A stretch of 64,000 nucleotides of DNA from Oceanospirillaceae bacterium (lineage in GTDB: Bacteria > Pseudomonadota > Gammaproteobacteria > Pseudomonadales > Litoribrevibacteraceae). Below the pieces are notes generated by a model. The model ran no database searches, had not been told where the DNA came from, and saw only the letters and a list, made by a program, of their open reading frames with translations. The stretch spans positions 1-64,000 of the forward strand of contig JADFAD010000012.1 of the NCBI GenBank assembly GCA_015665455.1, given 5' to 3'. Position numbers and translations under genes: made by a program. Positions 45,455-55,971 of the stretch are shown here, piece after piece (position 1 is the first letter of the stretch; each line of letters begins with the position of its first letter).

Positions 45455-47374
45455 ATGCCTGTAATTACTCTTCCTGACGGCAGTCAGCGCACTTTTGAGC
45501 AAGCTGTAACAATAATGCAAGTTGCTGAAGATATTGGTCCTGGGTTGGCTAAAGCAACCATTGCTGGACGCGTAAATGGTGAGCTTCTGGATGCTTGCGA
45601 ATTAATTTCTGAAGATGCTCAACTAGCTATTATTACTGCTAAAAATGAAGAGGGTGTTGAAATTATTCGTCACTCTTGTGCTCATTTAATTGGCCACGCA
45701 ATAAAACAACTTCGTCCTGATGTTAAAATGGCGATTGGCCCTGTTATTGATGATGGTTTTTATTACGACATAGAGACTGATGAGCCGTTTACTCCGGAAG
45801 ATATGGTTTCACTTGAAAAGCGCATGAAGGATTTGATCGCAACAAGTTATGATGTTGTGAAAAAGTGGACGCCTGTCGCTGAGGCACGAGCACTTTTTGA
45901 GTCGCGTGGTGAAAGCTATAAAATGGAAATTATCGACCAATTGGATGATTCAGTTTCTGAGGTTGGTTTATATCATCACGAAGAATACGTTGATATGTGT
46001 CGAGGGCCTCATGTCCCGAATACTCGTTTCCTTAAAGCGTTTCAGCTGACTAAACTGGCGGGTGCTTATTGGCGCGCCGACAGTAATAACAAAATGTTAA
46101 CGCGTATTTACGGTACCGCATGGGCTGATAAAAAAGAGCTTAAAGCTTACATTAAGCGCATTGAAGAAGCTGAAAAGCGTGATCACCGTAAACTGGCTAA
46201 AAAGTTAGATCTTTTTCATATGCAGGAAGAAGCTCCTGGAATGGTGTTTTGGCATCCTAAGGGGTGGTCTTTATATCAAGGTCTCGAGCAGTACATGCGT
46301 CAAAAGCAGCGTGAAAAAGGTTATCAGGAAATTAAGACGCCTCAAGTGGTTGATCGCTCTCTTTGGGAGAAGTCAGGCCATTGGGATAAGTTTAAAGATG
46401 ATATGTTTACAACAGGCTCAGAAAGTCGTGATTATGCGATCAAGCCTATGAATTGTCCGTGTCATGTTCAGGTTTATAATCAAGGCTTAAGAAGTTATCG
46501 TGATCTGCCTTTGCGTTTGGCTGAATTTGGTAGTTGTCATCGAAATGAGCCGTCAGGCGCATTGCATGGAATTATGCGTGTGCGAGGTTTTGTACAGGAT
46601 GATGGTCATATATTTGTTACAGAAGATGCTATTCAGCAGGAAGTTTCAGAGTTTATAGATTTCTTGCATGAAGTTTATGATGACTTCGGCTTTGAGGAGT
46701 TGATATATAAGCTATCTACTCGTCCAGAAAATCGTGTTGGTTCCGATGAGATATGGGATAAGGCAGAGAAAGCCTTAGCGGATGCTCTTGATGCAAAAGA
46801 TTTACCTTGGGAAGAGTTGCCTGGTGAAGGTGCGTTCTATGGTCCGAAGATTGAGTTTTCTTTGAAGGATTGCTTAGGGCGTGTATGGCAATGTGGGACA
46901 ATCCAAGTTGATTTCTCTATGCCAAGCCGCCTAAGTGCCGAATACGTTGATGAAAATGGTGAAAGAAAAGCACCTGTTATGCTACATCGTGCTATTCTTG
47001 GATCTTTCGAGCGGTTTATTGGAATACTAATCGAGCATTACGAAGGTAAGTTTCCTGTTTGGTTAGCTCCGACCCAAGTTGTTTTGATGAATATTACGGG
47101 TCGACAGTCCGAATATGTTCAAAATATTGCAAAAAAGTTGACCGAGAACGGATTTAGAGTAAATGCGGACTTGAGAAATGAGAAGATCGGCTTTAAAATT
47201 CGCGAACATACTTTACAAAAAGTTCCTTATCAGATTGTTGTAGGTGATAAGGAAATGGAAAACGAAGAAGTAGCGGTTCGTGCTCTCAATGGTGAAGACC
47301 TAGGAACAATGTCTATTGATGCCCTAGAAACTCTTCTAAATAATAAAATTGCAGAGCGTGGACGTAAGCAATAA
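45455..47374 (+). CDS. thrS: Threonyl-tRNA synthetase
   Basis: Class II synthetase that charges tRNA-Thr and edits mischarged serine. At 639 residues it has an N-terminal TGS domain (about 1-62), the editing domain (about 63-225, with the [11 protein letters not shown] and [10 protein letters not shown] motifs), the catalytic core with [12 protein letters not shown] (zinc-binding Cys), [30 protein letters not shown] (motif 2) and [21 protein letters not shown] (motif 3), and the C-terminal anticodon domain. The ATG has GAGGGG 7 bases upstream. It heads the thrS-infC-rpmI-rplT-pheST-ihfA cluster; the leader hairpin at 45417-45437 suggests autogenous control. Confidence 0.97.
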   Translation: MPVITLPDGSQRTFEQAVTIMQVAEDIGPGLAKATIAGRVNGELLDACELISEDAQLAIITAKNEEGVEIIRHSCAHLIGHAIKQLRPDVKMAIGPVIDDGFYYDIETDEPFTPEDMVSLEKRMKDLIATSYDVVKKWTPVAEARALFESRGESYKMEIIDQLDDSVSEVGLYHHEEYVDMCRGPHVPNTRFLKAFQLTKLAGAYWRADSNNKMLTRIYGTAWADKKELKAYIKRIEEAEKRDHRKLAKKLDLFHMQEEAPGMVFWHPKGWSLYQGLEQYMRQKQREKGYQEIKTPQVVDRSLWEKSGHWDKFKDDMFTTGSESRDYAIKPMNCPCHVQVYNQGLRSYRDLPLRLAEFGSCHRNEPSGALHGIMRVRGFVQDDGHIFVTEDAIQQEVSEFIDFLHEVYDDFGFEELIYKLSTRPENRVGSDEIWDKAEKALADALDAKDLPWEELPGEGAFYGPKIEFSLKDCLGRVWQCGTIQVDFSMPSRLSAEYVDENGERKAPVMLHRAILGSFERFIGILIEHYEGKFPVWLAPTQVVLMNITGRQSEYVQNIAKKLTENGFRVNADLRNEKIGFKIREHTLQKVPYQIVVGDKEMENEEVAVRALNGEDLGTMSIDALETLLNNKIAERGRKQ

Positions 47375-47388
47375 CTGGAGATATAGCA

Positions 47389-47925
47389 ATTAGAAATCCA
47401 AAAGCACGTAGCGGTAAAGACCAAACTCCGATTAATGAAAATATCCGCGCGACAGAAGTTCGTCTAATTGGAGCAGACGGTGATCAAGTAGGTGTAGTAC
47501 CTCTTCCTGAGGCATTACAGGTAGCCCGATCAGCCGAATTGGATTTAGTACAGATTTCTGACGGTGACCCAATCGTATGTAAGGTCATGGATTACGGCAG
47601 AAAGGTGTATGAAGATAAGCAGCGTCAGAAGCAAGCTAAGAAAAAGCAAACTAAGACGCAGCTTAAAGAAATGAAGTTTCGTCCTGGCACTGAAGAAGGG
47701 GATTATCAGGTAAAACTACGCAACCTGATACGTTTCCTTGAGAAGGGGGATAAGGCTAAGATTTCTCTAAGATTTCGAGGTCGTGAAATGGCGCACCAGG
47801 AGATCGGCATGCAGTTGATGTTAAGGCTGGAAACAGACCTTGATGTTTACGGCACTGTTGAACAGCGTCCTAAGATGGAAGGTCGTCAAATGACGATGGT
47901 CTTAGCCCCTAAAAAGAAGAAGTAA
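47389..47925 (+). CDS. infC: Translation initiation factor IF-3, AUU start
   Basis: IF-3 binds the 30S subunit and rejects non-canonical start codons and tRNAs. The frame opens with ATT at 47389, 8 bases after TGGAG, giving 178 residues, almost the length of E. coli IF-3 (180). The first residues read (M)[30 protein letters not shown], a proper IF-3 N-terminal domain; the linker is Lys-rich ([13 protein letters not shown]) and the C domain has [30 protein letters not shown] and [14 protein letters not shown]. Starting at the first ATG (47548, codon 54) would remove most of the N domain. An AUU start is the known basis of IF-3 autoregulation. Confidence 0.95.
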   Translation: MRNPKARSGKDQTPINENIRATEVRLIGADGDQVGVVPLPEALQVARSAELDLVQISDGDPIVCKVMDYGRKVYEDKQRQKQAKKKQTKTQLKEMKFRPGTEEGDYQVKLRNLIRFLEKGDKAKISLRFRGREMAHQEIGMQLMLRLETDLDVYGTVEQRPKMEGRQMTMVLAPKKKK

Positions 47926-48081
47926 GTAACTTCAAAGCTTTTACCTAATTCTTGGTGATTATTTCATTGGGAGTTGGGTGAGGCTTTTTAGTGCTTATTG
48001 ATTTATTTAACCGAGCAGCTTTCTGGTACTTGGATTCCCTGAGTATTGAATTGAAAGTATGCTGAATGCGGAGTTTTAGAA

Positions 48082-48279
48082 ATGCCTAAAATGAAGACAA
48101 AGCGCGGTGCAGCTAAGCGCTTTAAAAAGACTGCGAACGGTTTTAAACACCGTCAATCTCATACCAGTCATATTTTGACTAAAAAGAGTACTAAGCGTAA
48201 GCGTCAGCTTCGTCCAAAGCATCAGGTTGAGAAGTCAGATGTGAAGTTGGTTCAGCGTATGGTTCCTTACGTAAAATAA
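48082..48279 (+). CDS. rpmI: 50S ribosomal protein L35
   Basis: A 65-residue, strongly basic ribosomal protein. The start [19 protein letters not shown] and the end [24 protein letters not shown] are characteristic of L35. GGAG lies before the ATG. It sits in the conserved infC-rpmI-rplT order; the 156-base infC-rpmI spacer is where L20 represses translation in E. coli, which I could not confirm by eye. Confidence 0.97.
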   Translation: MPKMKTKRGAAKRFKKTANGFKHRQSHTSHILTKKSTKRKRQLRPKHQVEKSDVKLVQRMVPYVK

Positions 48280-48303
48280 ATTGATTGGTAGAGGGTTACA
48301 ATT

Positions 48304-48660
48304 ATGCCTCGCGTAAAACGTGGTGTTCAGGCGCGTCGTCGTCACAAGAAAATTCTTAAGCAAGCTAAAGGCTATTACGGTGCACGTAGTCGTGTATTTC
48401 GTGTTGCTAAGCAAGCAGTAATTAAAGCAGGTCAATACGCATACCGTGACCGTCGTCAGCGTAAGCGTCAGTTCCGTGCTTTATGGATTGCTCGTATTAA
48501 TGCTGGTGCTCGTTTGAATGGTTTGTCATACAGCCGCTTCATCTCTGGCCTTAAGAAATCTAGCATTGAAATTGACCGTAAGATCCTTGCTGATCTTGCA
48601 GTGAATGACAAGGCTGCTTTCACAGCGTTAGTTGAGAAGGCTAAGACTGCATTGGCGTAA
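48304..48660 (+). CDS. rplT: 50S ribosomal protein L20
   Basis: A 118-residue assembly protein of the large subunit. Its basic N-terminal half ([37 protein letters not shown]) and [24 protein letters not shown] followed by [23 protein letters not shown] are diagnostic. It follows rpmI by 24 bases and ends before a strong terminator. Confidence 0.97.
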   Translation: MPRVKRGVQARRRHKKILKQAKGYYGARSRVFRVAKQAVIKAGQYAYRDRRQRKRQFRALWIARINAGARLNGLSYSRFISGLKKSSIEIDRKILADLAVNDKAAFTALVEKAKTALA

Positions 48661-48680
48661 GTCATTCAGTTTGCTTTGAA

Positions 48681-48707
48681 GAAGGGGGCTTTGGCCCCCT
48701 TTTTTTA
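48681..48707 (+). terminator. Intrinsic terminator after rplT
   Basis: AAGGGGGC pairs with GGCCCCCTT and runs into seven T. It separates the ribosomal-protein genes from pheST, though readthrough is usual in this cluster. Confidence 0.9.
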
Positions 48708-48766
48708 TGTTTCTTTTTTGTCCTTTTTATTGGGCGTATGTACCATTTTTACTCCTTCTCAGGTAA
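48707..48766 (+). CDS. Possible pheM-like leader peptide, 19 aa (speculative)
   Basis: A short frame starts at ATG 48707 at the end of the rplT terminator and stops at TAA 48764-48766. The peptide has Phe at positions 2, 4, 7 and 14, all TTT, plus many Leu. E. coli has the Phe-rich leader pheM at exactly this place between rplT and pheS. No ribosome site is visible (the upstream bases are in the terminator stem), and T-rich DNA yields Phe codons by chance, so this is a weak call. Confidence 0.25.
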   Translation: MFLFCPFYWAYVPFLLLLR

Positions 48767-48783
48767 TATTACCTGTCTTTTTT
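48760..48783 (+). terminator. Attenuator-like hairpin before pheS
   Basis: CAGGTA-ATAT-TACCTG, followed by TCTTTTTT, forms a short terminator-like structure 55 bases before the pheS ATG. Its left arm overlaps the stop codon of the candidate leader peptide. The stem is only six pairs and no strong antiterminator was found, so attenuation is possible but unproven. Confidence 0.4.
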
Positions 48784-48825
48784 CTCGGCATATTTATTAC
48801 TGTCGAATATCTATTATTTTCGTAA

Positions 48826-49836
<1,011 letters not shown>

Positions 49837-49930
49837 TGATCTAAGGCTGTTTCAAAGATTAGGGTCGTGTGTTGGATTATTTATAGCGACTGCTCATATA
49901 AGCAAATATAAATACGAATTAGGATTGATT

Positions 49931-52315
49931 ATGAAGTTCAGTGAAAACTGGTTAAGAGAGTGGGTAAACCCATCTATAGATACGTATGAGTTGGTACATC
50001 AGTTAACGATGGCGGGACTTGAAGTTGATGAGCAGGTTCCTGTTGCTGGTGAGTTTAGTGGCATTGTAATTGGCGAGATTTTATCATTTGAGCGCCATCC
50101 TGATGCGGACAAGCTAAATGTTTGTGTGGTTAACGTGGGTGAAGATGAACCAAAGCAAATTGTTTGTGGTGCGCCTAATGTGAAAGAAGGGATGCGAATT
50201 CCTGTTGCTAAGGTCGGGGCAGTACTTCCTGGTAATTTCAAAATCAAGAAGGCAAAACTCAGAGGTGTTGAATCCTTTGGTATGTGTTGTGCTGAAGAAG
50301 AGTTAGGGCTTGCTGAAAGCTCGAACGGTTTGATGGAGCTTAAATCGGATGCGCCTATTGGTATGTGTATCCGAGAGTATCTTGATCTTGATGATATAGC
50401 GATTGATGTCGATTTAACGCCTAATCGTGGCGATTGTTTAAGCATTGCCGGTTTAGCGCGGGAAGTTGGTACGTTAACAAGAACGGCTGTAACTGAGCCG
50501 AGTATCAATAATGTCCCTGCTGTTCATGACGAAACTCGCCTTGTGGCTCTGAATGCAGGGAAGGCGTGTTCTCGCTATGTTGGTCGTATCATCAAAAATG
50601 TAAATGTTGGTGCTTTGACGCCAATTTGGCTGCAAGAAAAGTTACGTCGAAGTGGTATTCGTTCGATTGATCCTGTAGTTGATGTGACTAACTATGTTCT
50701 TCTTGAGCTTGGTCAGCCTATGCATGCATTTGATTTGGCGCAGCTGGACGGTGATATTCAAGTTCGTATGTCTGATTCCGGAGAAAAGCTGACCTTACTG
50801 GATGGGCAAGAAGTAGAGCTAACAGAAGGGACTCTTGTTATTGCGGATCAATCTAAAGCGCTTGCTATGGCTGGTGTTATGGGTGGTGAGGCCTCGTCAG
50901 TAACTTCTGAGACGGTTGATATTCTTTTCGAAAGTGCGTTCTTTGACCAAATTGCTATTGCAGGCAAGGCCCGTTCGTACGGCCTTCATACGGACTCTTC
51001 TCACCGCTTTGAACGCGGAGTTGATTTTGAGTTGCAAGAAAAAGCAATTGAACGAGCAACGCAATTGTTGGTTGATATCGCTGGTGGAGAAGTTGGCCCT
51101 GTATTTGTTTCTGAGAACATTAAGGATCTTCCCGAAGGGCGTACTGTTGAACTTGAGTCCGCTAAAGTAGAGTCTCTCTTAGGTCTTAAAATATCAGATT
51201 CTGAAATTGAAGAAATCTTAACTCGCCTGGGCTTGGGTGTTCAATCTAAGACGGAATCAGGCTGGATTTTTGATATCCCGAGTTATCGTTTTGACATCAG
51301 TATTGCAGAAGACTTAATTGAGGAGGTTGGTCGAATCTATGGTTATAACAACTTGCCTCGTACGCTTCCAGTAGCGGATATGGAGCTTTTGTCTGAGCCT
51401 GAAGTTGAATCACCTCTTTCTACGGTAAGGTCTCAACTGGTAAGTGCTGGATATCAAGAAGCGATTACTTATAGTTTTATTGAACCTAAAACTCAGAAGA
51501 TCTTTGATCCAAAAATCACACCTAAGGCATTAGCTAATCCTATCTCTGCTGATATGGCTGTTATGCGTACAAGTTTGATTCCTGGGTTGGCTAAAGCGCT
51601 TCAGTACAACGCTAACCGTCAGCAAAGTCGAATTCGATTATTTGAGACAGGTCAGGTATTTATTCCTCAAGGTGATTCTTTGCTTCAGGTTGACCGAATA
51701 GCGGGTGTTGTTTATGGCGGTCGATCACCTGAAAGCTGGCATGGCGTAAAAGAGCCTGTTGATTTCTTTGATATCAAAGGTGATCTTGAGGCTGTTTTAG
51801 AATTAACGGGCGCACTTGATTCTGTTGAGTTTGTTTCTACGCAGGAGCATCCAGCATTTCACCCGGGTCAGACAGCAAAACTGATGATGGGTGATAAGTC
51901 AGTTGGTTACGTCGGTGCAATTCATCCAAGTGTAGAGCAGCGAGCGGACTTGCCTGGTGCTGTATTTGCCTTTGAATTAGAACTTGGTTTAATACTGCAA
52001 GGTAAGATTCCTGAATTTAAAGAAATTTCTAAATTCCCAGAAGTTCGTAGAGATTTGGCGATCTTGGTTGAGGAATCTGTAAATGTGTCTAAGATAAAGG
52101 AGTCTATCGAGCAAAATTCAGGCGAATTTATGAACTCGATATCTATTTTTGATGTTTATCAGGGTAAAGGCATTGAGGATGGTCATAAGAGTATTGCGTT
52201 GGGCTTGACTTGGCAGCACCCTGAGCGCACGCTCAATGATGATGAAGTAAATCAAGATGTTAGCGCTGTTGTTAAGGCGTTGGATGAAAAGTATCAAGCC
52301 AAGCTAAGGAGTTAG
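49931..52315 (+). CDS. pheT: Phenylalanyl-tRNA synthetase beta subunit
   Basis: The beta subunit binds tRNA-Phe and edits mischarged tyrosine. Domains in order: N-terminal segment KFSENWLREWVNPS, an EMAP-like tRNA-binding domain (about 40-150; VCGAPNVKEG), B3/B4 editing domain (about 205-375; VVDVTNYVLLELGQPMHAFD), B5 domain (about 400-475), the inactive synthetase-like core, and a C-terminal ferredoxin-like anticodon-binding domain (about 700-794; KFPEVRRDLAILV). 794 residues is normal. ATG 49931 is chosen since AGGA lies 6 bases upstream and the product starts at the usual MKFSE; a TTG two codons before is less likely. Confidence 0.97.
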   Translation: MKFSENWLREWVNPSIDTYELVHQLTMAGLEVDEQVPVAGEFSGIVIGEILSFERHPDADKLNVCVVNVGEDEPKQIVCGAPNVKEGMRIPVAKVGAVLPGNFKIKKAKLRGVESFGMCCAEEELGLAESSNGLMELKSDAPIGMCIREYLDLDDIAIDVDLTPNRGDCLSIAGLAREVGTLTRTAVTEPSINNVPAVHDETRLVALNAGKACSRYVGRIIKNVNVGALTPIWLQEKLRRSGIRSIDPVVDVTNYVLLELGQPMHAFDLAQLDGDIQVRMSDSGEKLTLLDGQEVELTEGTLVIADQSKALAMAGVMGGEASSVTSETVDILFESAFFDQIAIAGKARSYGLHTDSSHRFERGVDFELQEKAIERATQLLVDIAGGEVGPVFVSENIKDLPEGRTVELESAKVESLLGLKISDSEIEEILTRLGLGVQSKTESGWIFDIPSYRFDISIAEDLIEEVGRIYGYNNLPRTLPVADMELLSEPEVESPLSTVRSQLVSAGYQEAITYSFIEPKTQKIFDPKITPKALANPISADMAVMRTSLIPGLAKALQYNANRQQSRIRLFETGQVFIPQGDSLLQVDRIAGVVYGGRSPESWHGVKEPVDFFDIKGDLEAVLELTGALDSVEFVSTQEHPAFHPGQTAKLMMGDKSVGYVGAIHPSVEQRADLPGAVFAFELELGLILQGKIPEFKEISKFPEVRRDLAILVEESVNVSKIKESIEQNSGEFMNSISIFDVYQGKGIEDGHKSIALGLTWQHPERTLNDDEVNQDVSAVVKALDEKYQAKLRS

Positions 52316-52318
52316 CGG

Positions 52319-52624
52319 ATGAGTGCTCTGACAAAGGCAGATATGGCTGAGCGCCTTTTTGAAGAGCTTGGTCTCAACAAGCGAGAAGCGAAAGAAATCG
52401 TTGAGATGTTCTTTGAAGAGGTTAGAGAGAGTCTGGCTGTAAATGAGCAGGTGAAGTTGTCTGGTTTTGGTAACTTCGACTTGAGGGACAAGAGTCAACG
52501 TCCTGGGAGAAACCCTAAAACGGGTGAAGAGATTCCTATCTCAGCTCGTCGAGTTGTAACATTTAGGCCAGGACAAAAACTAAAAACTAAAGTAGAAGCT
52601 TATGCTGGAAGCCAGTCACAATAA
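52319..52624 (+). CDS. ihfA: Integration host factor alpha subunit
   Basis: IHF-alpha pairs with IHF-beta to bend DNA sharply in transcription, recombination and replication. At 101 residues it has the HU/IHF fold: [35 protein letters not shown] helices, [30 protein letters not shown] for the DNA-wrapping arms with the intercalating Pro, and the [16 protein letters not shown] tail. It begins 4 bases after pheT and overlaps the MerR-like gene by 23 bases. Confidence 0.97.
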   Translation: MSALTKADMAERLFEELGLNKREAKEIVEMFFEEVRESLAVNEQVKLSGFGNFDLRDKSQRPGRNPKTGEEIPISARRVVTFRPGQKLKTKVEAYAGSQSQ

Positions 52625-52955
52625 TGAGTTGCCGGTCATACCGGGAAAGCGCTATTTCACCATAGGTGAAGTGAGCGAATTGTGCGGAGTGAAGGCCCAT
52701 GTGCTGCGCTACTGGGAGCAGGAATTCTCTCAGTTGCAGCCGGTCAAGCGACGTAATAGAAGATATTATCAGCGCCAAGACGTGCTGATGATTCGTCAGA
52801 TTCGTAGTTTATTGTACGATCAAGGTTTTACTATTGGTGGTGCCCGTCAGCGACTTGCTGGTGATGATACGAAGGGTGATGAATCGCATTTTAAGCAGTT
52901 GATTCGCCAGACAATTTCGGAGCTTGAAGAAGTTTTGGATGTGTTGAAGGCGTAA
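52602..52955 (+). CDS. MerR-family transcriptional regulator of the ihfA locus
   Basis: A small (117 aa) MerR-like protein: [55 protein letters not shown] (about 17-71) is the winged-helix DNA-binding domain with the helix-turn-helix and the Arg-Tyr-Tyr wing, followed by [11 protein letters not shown] and a short dimerising C-terminal helix. There is no metal-binding Cys cluster, so it is not a metal sensor. The gene directly downstream of ihfA is a conserved neighbour in gammaproteobacteria; its targets are not known. Translation is coupled by overlap with ihfA. Confidence 0.92.
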   Translation: MLEASHNNELPVIPGKRYFTIGEVSELCGVKAHVLRYWEQEFSQLQPVKRRNRRYYQRQDVLMIRQIRSLLYDQGFTIGGARQRLAGDDTKGDESHFKQLIRQTISELEEVLDVLKA

Positions 52956-52969
52956 TTTATTTGTTTTTA

Positions 52970-53013
52970 AACCAAAAGGGCGCTCGTGTAAACGAGCGCC
53001 TTTTTGGTTTTTG
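52970..53013. terminator. Strong bidirectional terminator between convergent genes
   Basis: AACCAAAAGGGCGCTCGT pairs with ACGAGCGCCTTTTTGGTT over about 17 pairs with a four-base loop, flanked by T on the plus side and A on the other. It separates the merR-like gene from the reverse-strand acyltransferase. Confidence 0.92.
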
Positions 53014-53017
53014 GGGT

Positions 53018-53788
53018 TTATATATTTTGTTGAGTATCTATAGGTTGTGTTTTTTTAGATATTGTTTCTTGGTTGGATATTTTTAGGTCCATTTCTTCGA
53101 TTGTCTTCATCATTTGATTCCAGCACTGTTCCTTTAGTGCTTCTAAGTCTTCGGTGTTAAGACCTTGGGTACTTAGGGGAGGGAGTGTTTGGATTAAGAC
53201 GTCACCACTGTGCCATTTGTTTAAGTTTAAATGCTTCGCGTAGCTACTTACGCAAATAGGGATAATTGGAACTTGGGCTTCAATAGCCATTTTAAATGCG
53301 CCATTTTTGAATGGCAGCATGTTTTCACCTCTGTTTCTCGTCCCTTCTGCAAATACCCAAATTGATGTGTTTTTTTGCTGAAGTGCATGAGTAGAGGCTT
53401 CCAGTGTTGCAGACGAACTCGATTTGTTTTTGCGATCTATAAATACATTACCAGCTAACCAATAAAGTTGTCCGAAAAGAGGGAGGTATTTAAGGCTCTT
53501 TTTCCCTACGGTTACTGTTCTCTTGGGTACTGCAGCACCACAAACAAATAAATCGAAGTTGTCTTGGTGATTTACGATGTAGACAGCGGGTTTGTCTTTA
53601 TTCTGGTTTTCACTTTTAGTTACTGTGAGCTTCATGCCTAGAAGTCGAATCCCTAACCAAGAATAGATGTGTGCAAAAATACGGGTATTGTCTGGGTTAA
53701 ACGGGCGAACTAAGCAGGCTATGGTGCCAAGGGCGGCGACAAGTAAAAAGTAGAGGACAATGAGAGGGACTCGAATCGTATAAAGCAT
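53018..53788 (-). CDS. plsC: 1-acyl-glycerol-3-phosphate acyltransferase (PlsC-like)
   Basis: Adds the second acyl chain to lysophosphatidic acid in membrane lipid synthesis. The protein has an N-terminal hydrophobic segment (about 6-26), the catalytic HX4D motif in VNHQDNFD (His74, Asp79), KKSLKYLPLFGQLYWLAGNVFIDRK (substrate-binding), FAEGTRNRGENMLPFKNGAFKMA (glycerol-phosphate binding) and VPIIPICVSSY. 256 residues match E. coli PlsC (245). The last 25 residues form a polar tail. Some bacteria have several PlsC homologues, so the gene symbol marks the family. Confidence 0.88.
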   Translation of the reverse strand: MLYTIRVPLIVLYFLLVAALGTIACLVRPFNPDNTRIFAHIYSWLGIRLLGMKLTVTKSENQNKDKPAVYIVNHQDNFDLFVCGAAVPKRTVTVGKKSLKYLPLFGQLYWLAGNVFIDRKNKSSSSATLEASTHALQQKNTSIWVFAEGTRNRGENMLPFKNGAFKMAIEAQVPIIPICVSSYAKHLNLNKWHSGDVLIQTLPPLSTQGLNTEDLEALKEQCWNQMMKTIEEMDLKISNQETISKKTQPIDTQQNI

Positions 53789-53863
53789 GAAGGCACCTAT
53801 ATTCTGAGAAAGTCAGCGTACACGTGTTTCTGTTTTTTCGCAACTTGCCTTCGTTGATAGGTC

Positions 53864-54181
53864 TCAGGGGGTTGGCTGTTTGGGGACTTGAAATGGCTGA
53901 AGGGGGTCCGCTTCTTTAATGTTTTTTTGCGTAGTAATGGACCACGGTTTGAATTCTTTATTGGTCAATGATGTGATTTTGTAAAGGTTTTCTTTGGTGC
54001 AGGAGACTGCTAAAGCGTGATTGGGGAAGCCTCTTTGGGTTAATACATACGCTTTCTTGATGTCTTTAGTTTTAAGCAACTTTTTATAGAAACTCAGTTG
54101 AATGTTGGTTTCCAGATCATGTGCTGTTTCGTTACCCTGAAGGCGTCGAATATAGGGCCTGTATTTGGTGTGCTTAAGCAT
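53864..54181 (-). CDS. Hypothetical protein, 105 aa
   Basis: I do not recognise this family. It is a small basic protein (many Lys, Arg, Thr) with no signal peptide or membrane helix, probably cytoplasmic. The centre (about 30-80: YKKLLKTKDIKKAYVLTQRGFPNHALAVSCTKENLYKITSL) has an alternating pattern consistent with an alpha/beta domain. The C terminus is Pro/Gln-rich. It lies between the acyltransferase and the chemoreceptor on the same strand, with gaps of 75 and 215 bases. The ribosome site is GGAACA-like (weak). Confidence 0.6.
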   Translation of the reverse strand: MLKHTKYRPYIRRLQGNETAHDLETNIQLSFYKKLLKTKDIKKAYVLTQRGFPNHALAVSCTKENLYKITSLTNKEFKPWSITTQKNIKEADPLQPFQVPKQPTP

Positions 54182-54341
54182 ATTTTGTTCCGGAATATTG
54201 TTATTTTACGTCATTATATTTGTATGTGCGATATTGTCTATTTTTTATTCAGAAAAGGCGGGTGAATGGATTGCTAAGCAGGAAGATTTGAGAAGTGGTG
54301 CTTGTTTTTAGTACTAATTTCTAATGAGTTGCGAGGGAAGA

Positions 54342-54365
54342 AGCCAGGCTTAGTGGAAACCTGGC
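54342..54365 (-). terminator. Probable terminator of the CZB chemoreceptor gene
   Basis: On the reverse strand GCCAGGTTT and AAGCCTGGC pair (nine pairs, one G-T) with a five-base loop, followed by TTCTT. It is 32 bases past the stop codon. Confidence 0.45.
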
Positions 54366-54396
54366 ATTAGCAGATTAACTTCAGAAGAATTTAAAA

Positions 54397-55497
54397 TTAT
54401 TTATCGCACGCTGAGATTTCATTCAGTAGATCCTGCAGGCAACGCTGCATCTGGTCACTGGAGCTTTCCATCATTCGAAGTTGATTGTTCGTGTCAGATT
54501 GGTCGCTTCTTTTATGAGCGGCGATTACTGCTTTACCGTATTCGTGAACTTGACGGTGTGGCTCTTCCATTCTTTGGAATGAGCGTAAATGGCTGTACTT
54601 TTGGTTGCCTGTACCATGGTAATACCATTCGCCGAATCTGCAGGATCTATGGTCTTCTAAGTCACTTTCATTCACTTGGCTTTGACCTGAGATACTTTCG
54701 TAGACTTTTGATTTCCAGATCACGTGGTCAAGAGAGACTGTTTGAATAAACGACTGATCACTGCAATCGCTAATGGTTAAACACATAGTTCTTGCTAGAT
54801 TAATTACTTCGTTAACTGAGCCAATTATTTGATCGTTATTAATTGCTACGTCTTCGCATTTTTCTGCCATTTGTTGGCTGCGGGAATCCACTTCTCGTGT
54901 TTGTTTGTCTATGTTTTCAACAAGATTAGAAATCTCTGATGCTGCTTCACCTGCGCGTTGAGCCAAGGCCCGTACTTCGTCAGCAACCACGGCAAACCCT
55001 CGACCTTGTTCACCCGCGCGAGCGGCTTCAATTGCAGCGTTGAGGGCTAGGAGGTTGGTTTGTTCTGATATGTTATTAATAGCGCCCACGAATGTGCTGA
55101 TTTGTTCTGCAACGGTTCTGAGTTGTTGGATGCTCGTTACACTGTCCATTGCTGTGTCACGGATTGACTCTACTGCACCTTTGGTTGCAGTGAGTAGGGA
55201 GGCGCTTTCATCAAAGAGCTTTTGTGAGTCGTTAAGCTTTTCTCGTTCAGCTGACATTAAATTGCTGGTGTCGGCTACAGAATGTCTAACGTCATCCATT
55301 GCTCTATTCGAGGTAAGTAATAGCTTGACCATGTTATTGTCATCGGGCGATTGAGACTTTGCATCAAGCTCTTTTCGTAGCTCTTTAATTTCTTGGTCTT
55401 TTTGTTTGCATGTCAATGACAGTTGGCTAACTTCGTGCTGCAGATCAGCCGTTTTGCTTTTGAGGCTTTCTACTTCTTGTTTGTTTCCAAACCACAT
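54397..55497 (-). CDS. Soluble chemoreceptor/signalling protein with C-terminal CZB zinc-binding domain
   Basis: A cytoplasmic methyl-accepting chemotaxis-type protein without membrane helices or HAMP. Residues about 7-45 form a coiled coil; the signalling hairpin is clear ([51 protein letters not shown], about 140-190). The C-terminal third is a CZB domain with the zinc pattern: [27 protein letters not shown] and [10 protein letters not shown], supplying three His and one Cys. CZB receptors sense zinc or, via the Cys, oxidants such as hypochlorite. The start was set at ATG 55497, where AAGGAT sits 7 bases upstream and the product begins MWFGNKQ, as in relatives; a TTG at 55545 would add 16 residues. 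Confidence 0.9.
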   Translation of the reverse strand: MWFGNKQEVESLKSKTADLQHEVSQLSLTCKQKDQEIKELRKELDAKSQSPDDNNMVKLLLTSNRAMDDVRHSVADTSNLMSAEREKLNDSQKLFDESASLLTATKGAVESIRDTAMDSVTSIQQLRTVAEQISTFVGAINNISEQTNLLALNAAIEAARAGEQGRGFAVVADEVRALAQRAGEAASEISNLVENIDKQTREVDSRSQQMAEKCEDVAINNDQIIGSVNEVINLARTMCLTISDCSDQSFIQTVSLDHVIWKSKVYESISGQSQVNESDLEDHRSCRFGEWYYHGTGNQKYSHLRSFQRMEEPHRQVHEYGKAVIAAHKRSDQSDTNNQLRMMESSSDQMQRCLQDLLNEISACDK

Positions 55498-55688
55498 ATT
55501 TATATCCTTGCGCTGCTCTGGGCCGAAATTTGTTTGTTTACCCAACAGAAAGTGAGTGATTGAGTAAATATAGCTTAACCATAACTCTGCTGTAGGGATG
55601 TTAAATCTTAGTCTAGTTGTCGGCTCGGATCTGAGTTTCTTTACATAAATCTTCTCTTTTTCAGGAGAATCGCGAAATTTTTTAGGAG

Positions 55689-55868
55689 TTACTTTAATAG
55701 ATTTAACCGTTCTTCTGCGATATTGGGGTTTGAAGCGAATAGGTTGCTGCTGTTGAGATCTTTTATCGGTGATTGACTGGATTTGTGTTGGCCGAAATGG
55801 AGATATTTTGCTCTAGCTTCAGTGTATGAATTAAGGATGAAATTGAGCTTTTGGTGGTTTTTCTTCAT
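55689..55868 (-). CDS. Possible small protein, 59 aa
   Basis: On the reverse strand an ATG at 55868 is preceded by AAGAAGGGG with 8 bases of spacing and opens a 59-residue frame ending at TAA 55689. The peptide is polar and basic at the start, with helical stretches ([19 protein letters not shown]) and no signal peptide. I know no family. A different reverse frame, open without ATG for about 100 codons, covers the same DNA and continues into the chemoreceptor frame, so coding status is unsure. No terminator was seen between it and the chemoreceptor. Confidence 0.35.
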   Translation of the reverse strand: MKKNHQKLNFILNSYTEARAKYLHFGQHKSSQSPIKDLNSSNLFASNPNIAEERLNLLK

Positions 55869-55971
55869 GGTGGGCCCCTTCTTTCCGATGAATGGTGTAT
55901 GAATATTAAACGGCTTGCTGTTGTCCTGCTAGTTTTAAGTATGTAGTCAGTAGAAGTTTGAGGGAACTAAT

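Noticed and set aside
47539-47925. Truncated 128-aa IF-3 starting inside infC
   Set aside because: It lacks most of the N domain; the AUU start at 47389 with a well-placed ribosome site restores the full-length protein.
55545-55545. TTG 55545 as start of the CZB receptor
   Set aside because: ATG 55497 has a better ribosome site (AAGGAT) and gives the typical MWFG start of related receptors.
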